A DNA stretch of 61,838 nt, taken from Paenibacillus ihuae (GTDB lineage Bacteria > Bacillota > Bacilli > Paenibacillales > Paenibacillaceae). The stretch lies in contig NZ_LN831203.1 of the NCBI RefSeq assembly GCF_001368795.1, positions 137,480 through 199,317 of the forward strand. The letters are read 5' to 3'. Of this stretch, positions 1 through 7,238 are shown one piece after another. The position numbers and the translations under genes are program-made. How positions within the stretch are numbered: position 1 is the first letter of the stretch; each line of letters starts with the position of its first letter. Below the pieces are notes generated by a model. The model worked only from the letters and a program-made list of their open reading frames with translations, did no database searches and had not been told where the DNA came from.

Positions 1-1
1 G

Positions 2-634
2 CTGGAGCTGCTCCTGGCGATCCGTGCCTCCGAGAAGGTAACCTGGCGCGGCGGCCACCGTCCTGCCATCGATAACCTGCCGGTCTACCCGCGAGCTGTG
101 CAGGACCCGCTGCCGGTGTGGATTGCGACAGGCGGAAATCCCGAGTCGGCGATCCGCGCAGGCACGCTGGGCCTTCCGGTTGCGTTCGCCATCATCGGCG
201 GAATGCCGGAACGGTTCGCTCCGCTGGTTAAGCTGTACAAGGAGGCTGCTGTCCGGGCCGGGCATAACCCCGACAAGCTGCAGATTGCGACCCATTCCCA
301 CGGCTTTGTTGGAGAAACTACAGAGCAGGCTGCTGCCTTGTTCTACCCTTCCACCCAAGCGCAGATGAATGTCATCGGACGCGAACGCGGCTGGGGCCAG
401 ACTTACAACCGTGCCACTTACGACGATGCCCGCAGCCTGCGCGGCGCGCTGTATGTCGGCGATTCCGAATATGTGGCGGAGAAAATTATTTTGCTGCATA
501 AAAATCTCGGCGTGACCCGCTTCTTCCTGCATGTCAACGTCGGCACCATGCCGCACCGTGAGGTCCTGCGCGCTATTGAGCTGCTGGGAACCAAGGTGGC
601 TCCGATCGTACGCCAAGAGCTGGCCCGGGGCTAA
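2..634 (+). CDS. LLM-class flavin-dependent oxidoreductase (3' part)
   Basis: The frame is open from base 2 to the stop at 632-634, so only the C-terminal ~210 residues are present and the true start lies upstream of the window. The motif PLPVWIATGGNPES is typical of bacterial luciferase-like monooxygenases that use reduced flavin. It is followed by GLPVAFAIIGG and a C-terminal helix-rich part (EKIILLHKNLGVTRFFLHVNV) typical of that TIM-barrel family. The substrate cannot be told. A GTG at 98 is only an internal in-frame codon, because clearly coding sequence (RGGHRPAIDNLPVYPRAVQ) precedes it. A strong terminator follows. Confidence 0.8.
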   Translation: MELLLAIRASEKVTWRGGHRPAIDNLPVYPRAVQDPLPVWIATGGNPESAIRAGTLGLPVAFAIIGGMPERFAPLVKLYKEAAVRAGHNPDKLQIATHSHGFVGETTEQAAALFYPSTQAQMNVIGRERGWGQTYNRATYDDARSLRGALYVGDSEYVAEKIILLHKNLGVTRFFLHVNVGTMPHREVLRAIELLGTKVAPIVRQELARG

Positions 635-653
635 ACATTATTTTTGCGAGTTT

Positions 654-706
654 AAAAGAGATGTTCTGCAGGCCGTTTATCCGGCTTACAGAACATCTCT
701 TTTTTA
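654..706 (+). terminator. Rho-independent terminator after the oxidoreductase gene
   Basis: A 15-base arm (654-668) pairs with 688-702 around a loop and runs into T residues. The arms also give A/T tails on both strands, so it may work in both directions. Its right half is duplicated at 2081-2110. Confidence 0.85.
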
Positions 707-708
707 GC
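679..708. repeat. 30-bp direct repeat, left copy
   Basis: The right half of the terminator is repeated at 2081-2110 with one mismatch in 30 bases. The two copies bracket the membrane protein-TetR cassette. Confidence 0.8.
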
Positions 709-755
709 TTTTCACACCATAATAATTCATATATTGAAACTATCCTGCCCTGCTG

Positions 756-784
756 TTGACTTTGAGCCGGCTTCCCCTTATATT
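756..784 (+). promoter_or_regulatory. Sigma-A-type promoter of the membrane protein-TetR operon
   Basis: TTGACT (756-761), a 17-base spacer, then TATATT (779-784). The expected start near 790 falls inside the double palindrome at 789-820, so a repressor bound there would block initiation. Confidence 0.6.
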
Positions 785-788
785 ATAC

Positions 789-820
789 TTAACTCAAGTT
801 AATTTATTTACTTTAGTTAA
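789..820. promoter_or_regulatory. Double palindromic operator, probably of the TetR-like regulator
   Basis: TTAACTCAAGTTAA (789-802) is a perfect dyad with a 2-base centre. TTTACTTTAGTTAA (807-820) is a near copy, centred 18 bases away. Two aligned dyads over a transcription start are typical of TetR-family autoregulation. The regulator is the second gene of the operon. Confidence 0.6.
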
Positions 821-843
821 TCAAACTCCCTGGAGGTCCTCTT

Positions 844-1464
844 ATGATAAATAGGCTGGCTAAAGGTCTTGAGGCTGTAACGGTTAAGCTATGGTTGCTG
901 TTTCTACTATTGTCCCAATCTATTTATGCCGTCATGCAGAACTATTCTATTCCACGAATAAGCCGAGAGGCAGGCGGTCTCCTGATCTTTGATATGAATC
1001 CTTTGGGGTATACTTATGAGTATGCGCGTAAGTTTCTAACCCAGTTATCTGAAGAAGGCTATACACTCTATCTGCATGTGCAGTTACCCCTCGATATTTT
1101 GTTTCCTATTCTAAATTGCTTGACTGGATTATCTACTTTCATTCTGCTGATTCGTCTATATAATAAGGTGAAGATTACATCAGCATTACCAATATACTCC
1201 TCTTTTTCAAAAGCCGTATTGGCCCTCCCAATAGCTGCAATGTTATTTGATTACCTCGAGAACATTATGATATTCATGATGCTTTCGTACAGAGCGGCAG
1301 TTCCAATAAGCCTTGTATATGTTGCAAGTATTTTTACAATTATCAAAAGTATATCAACTGTAGTATTTTATATTGTGGTTATCGCTATCTTACTAGTAAA
1401 CGGTGTAGCCTGGATTAGAAGCAGGTCCAAGAAGGAGCAAAAAGATGGAGAATTTCGGGATTAG
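844..1464 (+). CDS. Hypothetical multi-pass membrane protein
   Basis: A 206-residue protein starting at an ATG preceded by CTGGAGG. I see about four hydrophobic segments: residues ~15-32 (LWLLFLLLSQSIYAV), ~78-102, ~120-145 and ~155-190, with a charged C-terminus (RSRSKKEQKDGEFRD). I recognise no catalytic motif. The next gene, a TetR-like regulator, overlaps its end by 20 bases, so the two are translationally coupled and share the promoter at 756-784. Base composition is more A+T-rich than the genes on either side and the pair is bracketed by a duplicated terminator half, which suggests an acquired cassette. A transport or stress role is possible but not shown. Confidence 0.8.
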   Translation: MINRLAKGLEAVTVKLWLLFLLLSQSIYAVMQNYSIPRISREAGGLLIFDMNPLGYTYEYARKFLTQLSEEGYTLYLHVQLPLDILFPILNCLTGLSTFILLIRLYNKVKITSALPIYSSFSKAVLALPIAAMLFDYLENIMIFMMLSYRAAVPISLVYVASIFTIIKSISTVVFYIVVIAILLVNGVAWIRSRSKKEQKDGEFRD

Positions 1465-2068
1465 AGAAAAAAAAGCAGCTCTTCTGAGGGTTTCTATTCT
1501 GGAAGAGATGCTTTGTCTGCTGAGAATGAAAAGTATTAATGATTTAACCCTTGAAGAACTGTGTTCTAACATTAATACAACTAAAGTAACTTTTTTTAAA
1601 GACTTTAGCTACAAAGAACAGGTGTTAGATTACTTTATTTGTAAGTGGCTTTATGATAGAAGTTTTGATATACACCTCAAAAGGTATCCAGGTAAAGCAG
1701 GATTGTATAAAGTATTTCAATCGATTTGTGAGGATACGGTTCCCGGTAAAAAAATCATGATATCACTCATTCAATATTACAGTAAGCTTACCGAAAAACC
1801 ACCCGCTATCGAACCTTCACCTTACGAGTATTATCTGTTTAATAAGGAAGCATTTGAACAACAGGTAGAGCCGCTGAGCCTGCAGCAGGTTTTTATCTAC
1901 CATCTTTCGGAGATAAAAACGATACATCCTTCACAATATAATGAAATAGTAGCTCAATTATTCGCTTTAATGTATGGAGTGCCCATTCAAACGCATATTA
2001 TGGAACTTGAGAATATGTACCCTTTTTATGAGACAGGTATCAAGCGGATTATAGGGGAATCGTCATAA
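1445..2068 (+). CDS. TetR/AcrR-like transcriptional regulator
   Basis: 207 residues with an N-terminal helix-turn-helix region (about 10-55). The segment INDLTLEELCSNINTTKVTF followed by FFKDFSYKEQVLDYF has the TetR layout, with the usual aromatic pair after the recognition helix. The remainder is an all-helical ligand-binding region without a specific signature. The start ATG has an AGGAG 7 bases upstream inside the previous gene. It probably represses its own operon through the two palindromes at 789-820. The A+T-rich composition matches the preceding membrane protein gene and not the flanks. Confidence 0.7.
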   Translation: MENFGIREKKAALLRVSILEEMLCLLRMKSINDLTLEELCSNINTTKVTFFKDFSYKEQVLDYFICKWLYDRSFDIHLKRYPGKAGLYKVFQSICEDTVPGKKIMISLIQYYSKLTEKPPAIEPSPYEYYLFNKEAFEQQVEPLSLQQVFIYHLSEIKTIHPSQYNEIVAQLFALMYGVPIQTHIMELENMYPFYETGIKRIIGESS

Positions 2069-2080
2069 AAAAGAGGCGGT

Positions 2081-2110
2081 ATCCGGCTCACAGAACATCT
2101 CTTTTTTAGC
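2081..2110. repeat. 30-bp direct repeat, right copy (half terminator)
   Basis: Matches 679-708 with a single mismatch. The left arm of the hairpin is not preserved here, so this copy cannot form the full stem, although it still ends in a T run. It lies immediately after the TetR-like gene and before the convergent acetyltransferase gene. Confidence 0.8.
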
Positions 2111-2111
2111 A

Positions 2112-3017
2112 TTATTTAATACCGGAGCTGTGCTTCCACCACGTCTCGGTCGAATAGGGGCGAAACCCGATGCTGTAGTAGAACTGCTGCGATGAGCCGA
2201 CATACGCCCTTTTTGCTCCCCGTTCCCCGCACCGTCTGATGCCTTCCAGAACCGCAGCCTTACCCAAACCTCTCATCCGGTAGGCGGGATCGGTTGCAAC
2301 AGGCTCTACCAGCGCATAATCATTCCCGGGCAGATGCCACATGCCGCAATAAGCAACAAACTGGCCGTCCGGGGCGGCAACGGCAATTTTCAGATTCAGA
2401 TCCGCATGAGGCCCGGAGAGCTCCATCTGTCTATCCAGCAGATCCTGGACGGCTTCAGGCGCTTCTCCTTCATGGTTGAACCCGCGCCACAATACTTTAT
2501 TATATTTGTTTAAATCGAACTCCTCTGCCAGGCTGACGATACGGTATCCCTCAGGCAAGGTATATTTCATTAAGGATTCCTCGATGGGAATCACAGCATT
2601 ACACTCCTGTTCCTGCGTGGGTTTGAAACCCATCCCGGCGGCAATCTCCTGAAAATCACTGTCGGAATCACGGATCAGCACCTGGACTTCACCGTCTTTA
2701 TCCAGCGAGTCTTTGGCATAGAGCAGCATTTCCTTCTTCAAAAAACCATAACCGGGGTCCACACTAAACCAGACATTGCCGACAGTTTGTTCATAGGTAG
2801 CGAGTCCCACAATTCTCCCGGCGTCCTCCCAGATCCCGATTTTATGCAGATTCGCTGTATCCAGGAACTTTAAGGAAAACATCCACTCCCAGCGTCCCCA
2901 CAAAAATCCTTCATTAATCACCTTCGGATCATTCAGCCGCAATAGAAACTCATGAACACGCTGAAACTCTGGAGTAAACCCGGGCACACGGGTATAGGGT
3001 TTAAATGATATTGGCAT
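2112..3017 (-). CDS. GNAT-family N-acetyltransferase
   Basis: 301 residues if started at the ATG at 3017, which has AGGAGG 9 bases upstream; a longer frame to 3068 lacks such a site. The C-terminal half holds the acetyl-CoA-binding GNAT core: VEPVATDPAYRMRGLGKAAV contains the RxxGLG pyrophosphate loop, followed by a helix and YVGSSQQFYYSIGFRPY, the usual last strand. The N-terminal half resembles a second, degenerate GNAT domain. The substrate is unknown. The gene is convergent with the TetR cassette and divergent from the glyoxalase-fold gene. Confidence 0.85.
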   Translation of the reverse strand: MPISFKPYTRVPGFTPEFQRVHEFLLRLNDPKVINEGFLWGRWEWMFSLKFLDTANLHKIGIWEDAGRIVGLATYEQTVGNVWFSVDPGYGFLKKEMLLYAKDSLDKDGEVQVLIRDSDSDFQEIAAGMGFKPTQEQECNAVIPIEESLMKYTLPEGYRIVSLAEEFDLNKYNKVLWRGFNHEGEAPEAVQDLLDRQMELSGPHADLNLKIAVAAPDGQFVAYCGMWHLPGNDYALVEPVATDPAYRMRGLGKAAVLEGIRRCGERGAKRAYVGSSQQFYYSIGFRPYSTETWWKHSSGIK

Positions 3018-3156
3018 ATCCTTTAGCCTCCTGGAACGCTTGATGCCTCTTATTATAGGAGCCGGCAATGGTTAACGATATACCGAGAATGTTTTAAAAA
3101 GAAATGACCCGCTCATCCGCCAACAACTCCGAATCGCAATATGTGCAAAAACATGA

Positions 3157-3195
3157 AAACGCTACTGACATACCGTTGTCAGCAGCGTTTTTTTA
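3157..3195 (+). terminator. Terminator-like hairpin in the leader of the glyoxalase-fold gene
   Basis: A 13-bp stem with one mismatch (about 3158-3170 with 3177-3189) followed by seven T residues. It lies 35 bases before the gene at 3231, reads toward it, and has no coding sequence before it on this strand. It may act as an attenuator or simply block read-through. Confidence 0.55.
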
Positions 3196-3230
3196 TAATC
3201 AAAGTATTCAATATAAAGGAGTGGGAATAC

Positions 3231-3635
3231 ATGCACTTTGCTTCTGTACGCATCATTACCGACGACGTGGACCGTCTCGTCGAGTTCTATGAGAACGTCA
3301 TGGGTATTTCAGCAGAACGCCCCGCACCCGTCTTTGCCGAATTCGTGTTGCCAGCGTGTACCCTGGCGATCGGCCACTCCCAGACGGTGCAGCTGTTCGG
3401 CGCTGGTACGCCTGTGGCAGACAACAATCACACTCTCATCCTAGAGTTCCGCGTCCACGATGTGGATGCGGAATACGAGCGCTTGAAGCCGTTTGTTGAC
3501 AAGTGGGTACAGGAACCCAGCACGATGCCATGGGGAAACCGTGCTGTACTGTTTCGCGATCCCGACGGCAATCTGGTTAATCTCTTCACGCCGGTGACCG
3601 AGGAAGCGATCAAACGGTTCAGCGGCAGACATTGA
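3231..3635 (+). CDS. VOC/glyoxalase-fold protein
   Basis: 134 residues from an ATG with AAAGGAG upstream; longer in-frame extensions read through the leader hairpin and are unlikely. It has one vicinal-oxygen-chelate module pair: MHFASVRIITDDVDRLVEFYENVMG at the start and AVLFRDPDGNLVNLFTPV near the end, the usual beta-alpha-beta-beta-beta repeats. The DPDGN turn and final E/L-F strand are typical of glyoxalase/bleomycin-resistance/dioxygenase proteins. No specific substrate can be assigned. It is a single gene with its own terminator. Confidence 0.85.
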   Translation: MHFASVRIITDDVDRLVEFYENVMGISAERPAPVFAEFVLPACTLAIGHSQTVQLFGAGTPVADNNHTLILEFRVHDVDAEYERLKPFVDKWVQEPSTMPWGNRAVLFRDPDGNLVNLFTPVTEEAIKRFSGRH

Positions 3636-3710
3636 CGGACATTTGAAGCGAGCTGGAGCTCATTTTGTGGTCAATATCATATAGTGTGCAAGAATATTCA
3701 TAAGCAAGTC

Positions 3711-3750
3711 AAAGGAGCAGCTGCAGCTGCTCCTTTACTGTTTTTTAATT
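3711..3750. terminator. Bidirectional terminator
   Basis: A 26-base perfect palindrome (3711-3736, core GGAGCAGCTGCAGCTGCTCC) followed by a T-rich tail on the plus strand. It sits between the convergent glyoxalase-fold and VanZ-like genes. Confidence 0.8.
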
Positions 3751-3783
3751 TTGTTTGCTTTCTGGATTATTATCAGCATGGAC

Positions 3784-4722
3784 TCAGTTCCAAAAGTATT
3801 TCATTTCCGTATACCCAACATCCCATATTTTTTCGTCCCCATCAATAGTTATCTTAAGTTCGCTCCCAGCCTCGACAGGAATCTCAAACACCGCCGGAAA
3901 TAGTTCTGGATCACGGCGTTGAATTTCTCCAGAACTGGTCAATACCTCGCGTCCAGCGACGGAAACACGGATACTTCCGGAATAATCGGTTGGTTCAGGT
4001 ATTCCGTAATACAAGGAGAAGATAATCTTCTTCTTGTACGAATATGTAAACGTTTCTAAATCCCCACCTGCAACGCCATACATATTATAGCGGGGTTTTA
4101 CCTTTTGGGCGCTTATTTCAAAGCTATTCAGATTTTTTCCAGTTGATAAATTTCCGGAGCTGTCCATCAATTCGTTTATTGCCACAAAGGGACCTTCTTC
4201 TTTGCTGAACGCTTTATCTACAATCCCACACACTCCCCATACCCCTAAAAAAAGAACCATAGAGGAAATGGCGGTTATCAAAGAATTGCGCCAATTGTTT
4301 TTTGAACGAGCACCAAGCTTATATGCCCCAAAACCGACTGCTGCGCCTAATGTATTTTGAATGGCATCGTTAACATCGAAGCTGCCGAGAAACGAAAGGG
4401 CCTGTATGGTTTCCATTAGAATAATCGAAAAAAAGAACGTTGTAATGAATCGAAGAAAGGTAGCCCGATATAACAATTGAATCAATATACCGTAAGGGAT
4501 GAACGCTATGACATTTCCAAATCCAACAAAATCCATGAGGGTAGGGTGTAGAAGATCAGATATAGTAGGCAATTTAAAGAAACTATCTGGTAAAAAAATA
4601 AAGGTGTAGCCAGCCGTTCGCTCTGCGGCACCCATTCTACCAAATGCGAAAAATAAAAAATAAAGAATTAAGGCAGTATAGAGCATGGTTATGATAAAAA
4701 TACTTTTACGTTGTTTTGACAT
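3784..4722 (-). CDS. VanZ-like membrane protein with extracellular beta-rich C-terminal domain
   Basis: 312 residues. An N-terminal hydrophobic helix (~8-27) is followed by the VanZ core at ~60-140: FGNVIAFIPYGILIQ, an ETIQ motif and FDVNDAIQNTLGAAVGF, all family hallmarks. A last membrane helix near 150-168 precedes about 140 residues of beta-rich sequence (SGSIRVSVAGREV, FEIPVEAGSELKITIDG) that resembles an NPCBM-like carbohydrate-binding sandwich; this second assignment is tentative. VanZ itself is linked to low-level teicoplanin resistance, but most homologues have no known function. The start has AAGGAG 6 bases upstream. Confidence 0.75.
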   Translation of the reverse strand: MSKQRKSIFIITMLYTALILYFLFFAFGRMGAAERTAGYTFIFLPDSFFKLPTISDLLHPTLMDFVGFGNVIAFIPYGILIQLLYRATFLRFITTFFFSIILMETIQALSFLGSFDVNDAIQNTLGAAVGFGAYKLGARSKNNWRNSLITAISSMVLFLGVWGVCGIVDKAFSKEEGPFVAINELMDSSGNLSTGKNLNSFEISAQKVKPRYNMYGVAGGDLETFTYSYKKKIIFSLYYGIPEPTDYSGSIRVSVAGREVLTSSGEIQRRDPELFPAVFEIPVEAGSELKITIDGDEKIWDVGYTEMKYFWN

Positions 4723-4796
4723 GGTTAACTCCTTTGTCGGGTACGTACGTCCAAACTTGCTGCCTCAACCCGTTTTACTACATAAGATTGCATTAA

Positions 4797-5918
4797 TTAA
4801 TACTTTCCGCATGCTATTCTAAAGCCAAGGTCATCCGTTTTAAAATCAGGCATGCTTTTCCTTCTAATTGTAGATCCACAATTGTTCTCAACTTCTGCCC
4901 AGCTGCCTCCCCGAAAAACTCTATAGTTCCCATAACGTTTCGTATCATACAGATCCCAGCACCATTCCCAGACATTTCTATTGGTAATAAATGAATAACC
5001 TACGAGTTGGTGCGAAGTATCTAATACTTTTGCGACAACACTCCCCGCCTTGATAAACCCATTTCCATCTCGTTCTTGCTCTAGTTCAATGACTGACCTT
5101 ATTATCACTTCGTCCAGAGCAGATTCATCAGTACCTTTAACAGAACCTTCTTTCCACAAACGGAGCACATGATTTTCATTCGAGAGCATCAGCCATTCTG
5201 ATTCATACCTTCTTCTTTGGTTAGGCTCAAGAGGAACACCTTCATAATACTTGTTTACGATTACCTGAAAATGCTCTCGATCGATTAAACCGCTGAAATA
5301 GGGATTAAATACTTCTTTATTATGAAGCCCAGTAGTATTAAAGAGCTCTGTCACATTGACTACATTAACTGGCTGTTTTCGATCTCTCAACAAATGCAAT
5401 ACGAAACGTAAGCCTGTTTGATCATGCGCGTTATCCGCGTACCAAATAACAATGGTTTTATTTTCAGGAATATTCTTTACTGCTTCTACCATTTTAAAAA
5501 GCATATGCTCTGGGTCATAGCTGAAATCCCCATCGTTTTCCGTCAACCAAAATAATCTATTCTGCTGTCCAGTTTTTGTATCTAAGTTAGATATTGGTCT
5601 GACTGAAAACAATTCATTGAATGCTAAGACTTGGCATAGCTCCCGTTTTCCGATTTTACTTAGAGTTACTTTTAAAGAACCTGCATCAGAGAGACTGAAA
5701 ACAAGATAGACATATTGTTGGAGTTCATTCATTTGTAATTTATGGTTGTGAACTGCCTCTATCTGGCTTTGAAGTATATTAACGAGTCCTTCTGCTAACT
5801 TTTTTTCTTCAATACTGCCGTCCTTACCATAACGATCTACTGTATTTAATAAATTGTAAAGAAACAACCGCAAGTCATTTCCATCAAATCGATGTAGGCT
5901 ATCGTAGAACTTCTCCAT
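4797..5918 (-). CDS. DUF1835-type protein fused to the C-terminal tail of an FGE/SUMF1-like protein
   Basis: 373 residues from the ATG at 5918, which has GAGGAGG 6 bases upstream. Residues ~1-305 look like a DUF1835/DUF3658 protein (LFWLTENDGDFSYDP, IVIWYADNAHDQTGLRFVL, then NGFIKAGSVVAKVLD). Where that family would continue with its C-terminal helices, the frame switches to NVWEWCWDLY, YRVFRGGSW and GFRIACGKY, the last ~55 residues of formylglycine-generating-enzyme/sulfatase-modifying-factor proteins. The catalytic half of the FGE fold is missing, so the tail cannot be an active oxidase. It looks like an in-frame fusion of two gene fragments. Whether it makes a stable protein is unknown. 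Confidence 0.7.
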   Translation of the reverse strand: MEKFYDSLHRFDGNDLRLFLYNLLNTVDRYGKDGSIEEKKLAEGLVNILQSQIEAVHNHKLQMNELQQYVYLVFSLSDAGSLKVTLSKIGKRELCQVLAFNELFSVRPISNLDTKTGQQNRLFWLTENDGDFSYDPEHMLFKMVEAVKNIPENKTIVIWYADNAHDQTGLRFVLHLLRDRKQPVNVVNVTELFNTTGLHNKEVFNPYFSGLIDREHFQVIVNKYYEGVPLEPNQRRRYESEWLMLSNENHVLRLWKEGSVKGTDESALDEVIIRSVIELEQERDGNGFIKAGSVVAKVLDTSHQLVGYSFITNRNVWEWCWDLYDTKRYGNYRVFRGGSWAEVENNCGSTIRRKSMPDFKTDDLGFRIACGKY

Positions 5919-5988
5919 TGATATCCTCCTCACGGACATATTCAATATAATACCATATATTGTAATTTAACTGCCAGTTAGTTGAATA

Positions 5989-6023
5989 AAGGCAGCCGAT
6001 CGCGTATACCGACCAGCTGCCTT
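5989..6023 (-). terminator. Terminator below the decayed SDR copy
   Basis: AAGGCAGC (5989-5996) pairs with GCTGCCTT (6016-6023); on the minus strand it is followed by TTTATT. It lies directly after the stop of the SDR relic at 6055. Confidence 0.6.
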
Positions 6024-6054
6024 ATCGCTAAATGCTCCAAGACCCGGACCTAGC

Positions 6055-6280
6055 TTACAAATGTGATCCGCCGGTTGCATCGAGAATCTGTCCCGTTACC
6101 CATCGACCGTCCGGCGAAGCCGCAAAAGCAACAACATCCGGATATCCGAGGGCTCAACGACGCGTCCAAGCGCCGACATCTCTATTGCAAGCTTGCGGTC
6201 ATCAGCCGTCTACAGCCATGGCGCATTGACATCCGTATGGACGATGCCTGGCATAACTGCGTTCACGAATGTCGCTCCAG
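6055..6280 (-). pseudogene. Decayed short-chain dehydrogenase (C-terminal remnant)
   Basis: The reverse strand encodes MPGIVHTDVNAPWL, a stop codon, then MSALGRVVEPSDI and, after a frameshift, VAFAASPDGRWVTGQILDATGGS. This matches almost residue for residue the C-terminus of the intact SDR at 36446-37216 (MPGIVDTDVNAPWL, MSALGRVGEPSDI, VAFTASPDGRWVTG). The N-terminal two thirds, with the cofactor site, are gone. Together with the MerR relic just upstream it is the ruin of a second copy of the SDR-MerR pair. Confidence 0.85.
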
Positions 6281-6300
6281 TTCCTTTCGTCTCTTAAGCT

Positions 6301-6522
6301 ACATATGCTCTGCTTGCGTCAGAGAGGCCTATCCGATCAGCAGAGGTCGCATCATCTCGAGGGTCAACCCCTGCTACTTGAACCCCGCGATACGACGGAT
6401 GGTGAGCAGTTGCTGCTGGTTCTCGTTCGTTGCGAGACATGCCAATGCTGTAACAGCCCATCACTCCAGTTCGTCCCCCCAGTGTCTCACGAATACATGG
6501 AAGGTGGTAAACGTCTCTTAAA
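6301..6522 (-). pseudogene. Decayed MerR-family regulator (N-terminal remnant)
   Basis: The reverse strand reads LLTIRRIAGFK, a stop, QGLTLEMMRPLLIG, a stop, ASLTQAEHM. The intact MerR protein at 37300-38127 has LLTIRRISGFKEQGLTLEMMRPLLSGPVSLALAER. Weaker similarity to the DNA-binding start continues to about 6522. In-frame stops and lost sequence rule out function. Gene order and strand match the intact pair, with everything between the SDR C-terminus and the MerR N-terminal half deleted. Confidence 0.8.
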
Positions 6523-6615
6523 TAACCGTTCAGCCGATACAGAATTGGTAATGAATAAGATTGGCTGAATTTGAAAAAAATAGCCGCAGATTTCATACAA
6601 AAAAGGGGGAGCGGA

Positions 6616-7227
6616 TTGGATTATCATTTTATATGGAAAGCGATTGTCATTGTTCTGGGTGGCGCGCTTATCTTGCGATTGGCGGGAAGAAAGTCGATAT
6701 CGCAGCTTACGGTCGCTCAGACCGTTATGATGATCGCGGTAGGTTCATTAATTATACAACCTGTAGGTGACCGCAATATTTGGATTACGCTGGTCATCAC
6801 ACTTTTGATGGTCTACACCCTGATAGGTATTGAATATATCGTAATGAAATCGGATGCTCTTGAGACATTTATTTATGGAAAATCGATTCCGGTGGTCGAG
6901 AATGGAGTATTACTGGAGAACAATTTGAAAAAACTGCGGTTGACTGTAGATATGCTGGAAGTCAGGCTTCGGCAACAAGGCGTCCAAATGATCGGTGATT
7001 TGCAGTGGGCTACCATAGAATCGAACGGACAATTAGGGTATATGCTTAAGCCCGGCAAACAGTATGCGACCAAAGAAGACATTGACAGGGTGACAACAGC
7101 ATTAGCGGCTGCTCTGCCCCACCTGTCCATTCCGGAACCGCAAAACCAATCCCTAGGAAGTGATTCACTATTTGCCGAAACCAAAAATAAACAGCATCCG
7201 AATGAACATTCGGATCGCCTGAAATGA
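6616..7227 (+). CDS. YetF-like DUF421 membrane protein
   Basis: 203 residues from a TTG at 6616 preceded by AGGGGGAG 5 bases upstream; an upstream TTG at 6571 has no ribosome site. Three N-terminal membrane helices (about 6-24, 40-58, 62-80) lead into a cytosolic domain beginning ALETFIYGKSIPVVENG and continuing LRLTVDMLEVRLRQQG, the pattern of the YetF/YdfS/YrbG family. These are spore- or envelope-associated membrane proteins of poorly known role. It overlaps the usual upstream region of the CLC gene, so the two are probably one operon. Confidence 0.8.
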   Translation: MDYHFIWKAIVIVLGGALILRLAGRKSISQLTVAQTVMMIAVGSLIIQPVGDRNIWITLVITLLMVYTLIGIEYIVMKSDALETFIYGKSIPVVENGVLLENNLKKLRLTVDMLEVRLRQQGVQMIGDLQWATIESNGQLGYMLKPGKQYATKEDIDRVTTALAAALPHLSIPEPQNQSLGSDSLFAETKNKQHPNEHSDRLK

Positions 7228-7238
7228 AGGTACGGAAT

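Noticed and set aside
3194-3199. TATAAT as -10 box of the glyoxalase-fold gene
   Set aside because: The only -35-like hexamer (TTGTCA at 3176-3181) is 12 bases away, too close, and the site overlaps the terminator-like hairpin.
6500-6640. Fluoride riboswitch before the YetF-CLC operon
   Set aside because: I looked because the CLC protein may be a fluoride type, but the conserved GGNGATGG...CACC fold is not visible; the region is mostly MerR pseudogene.
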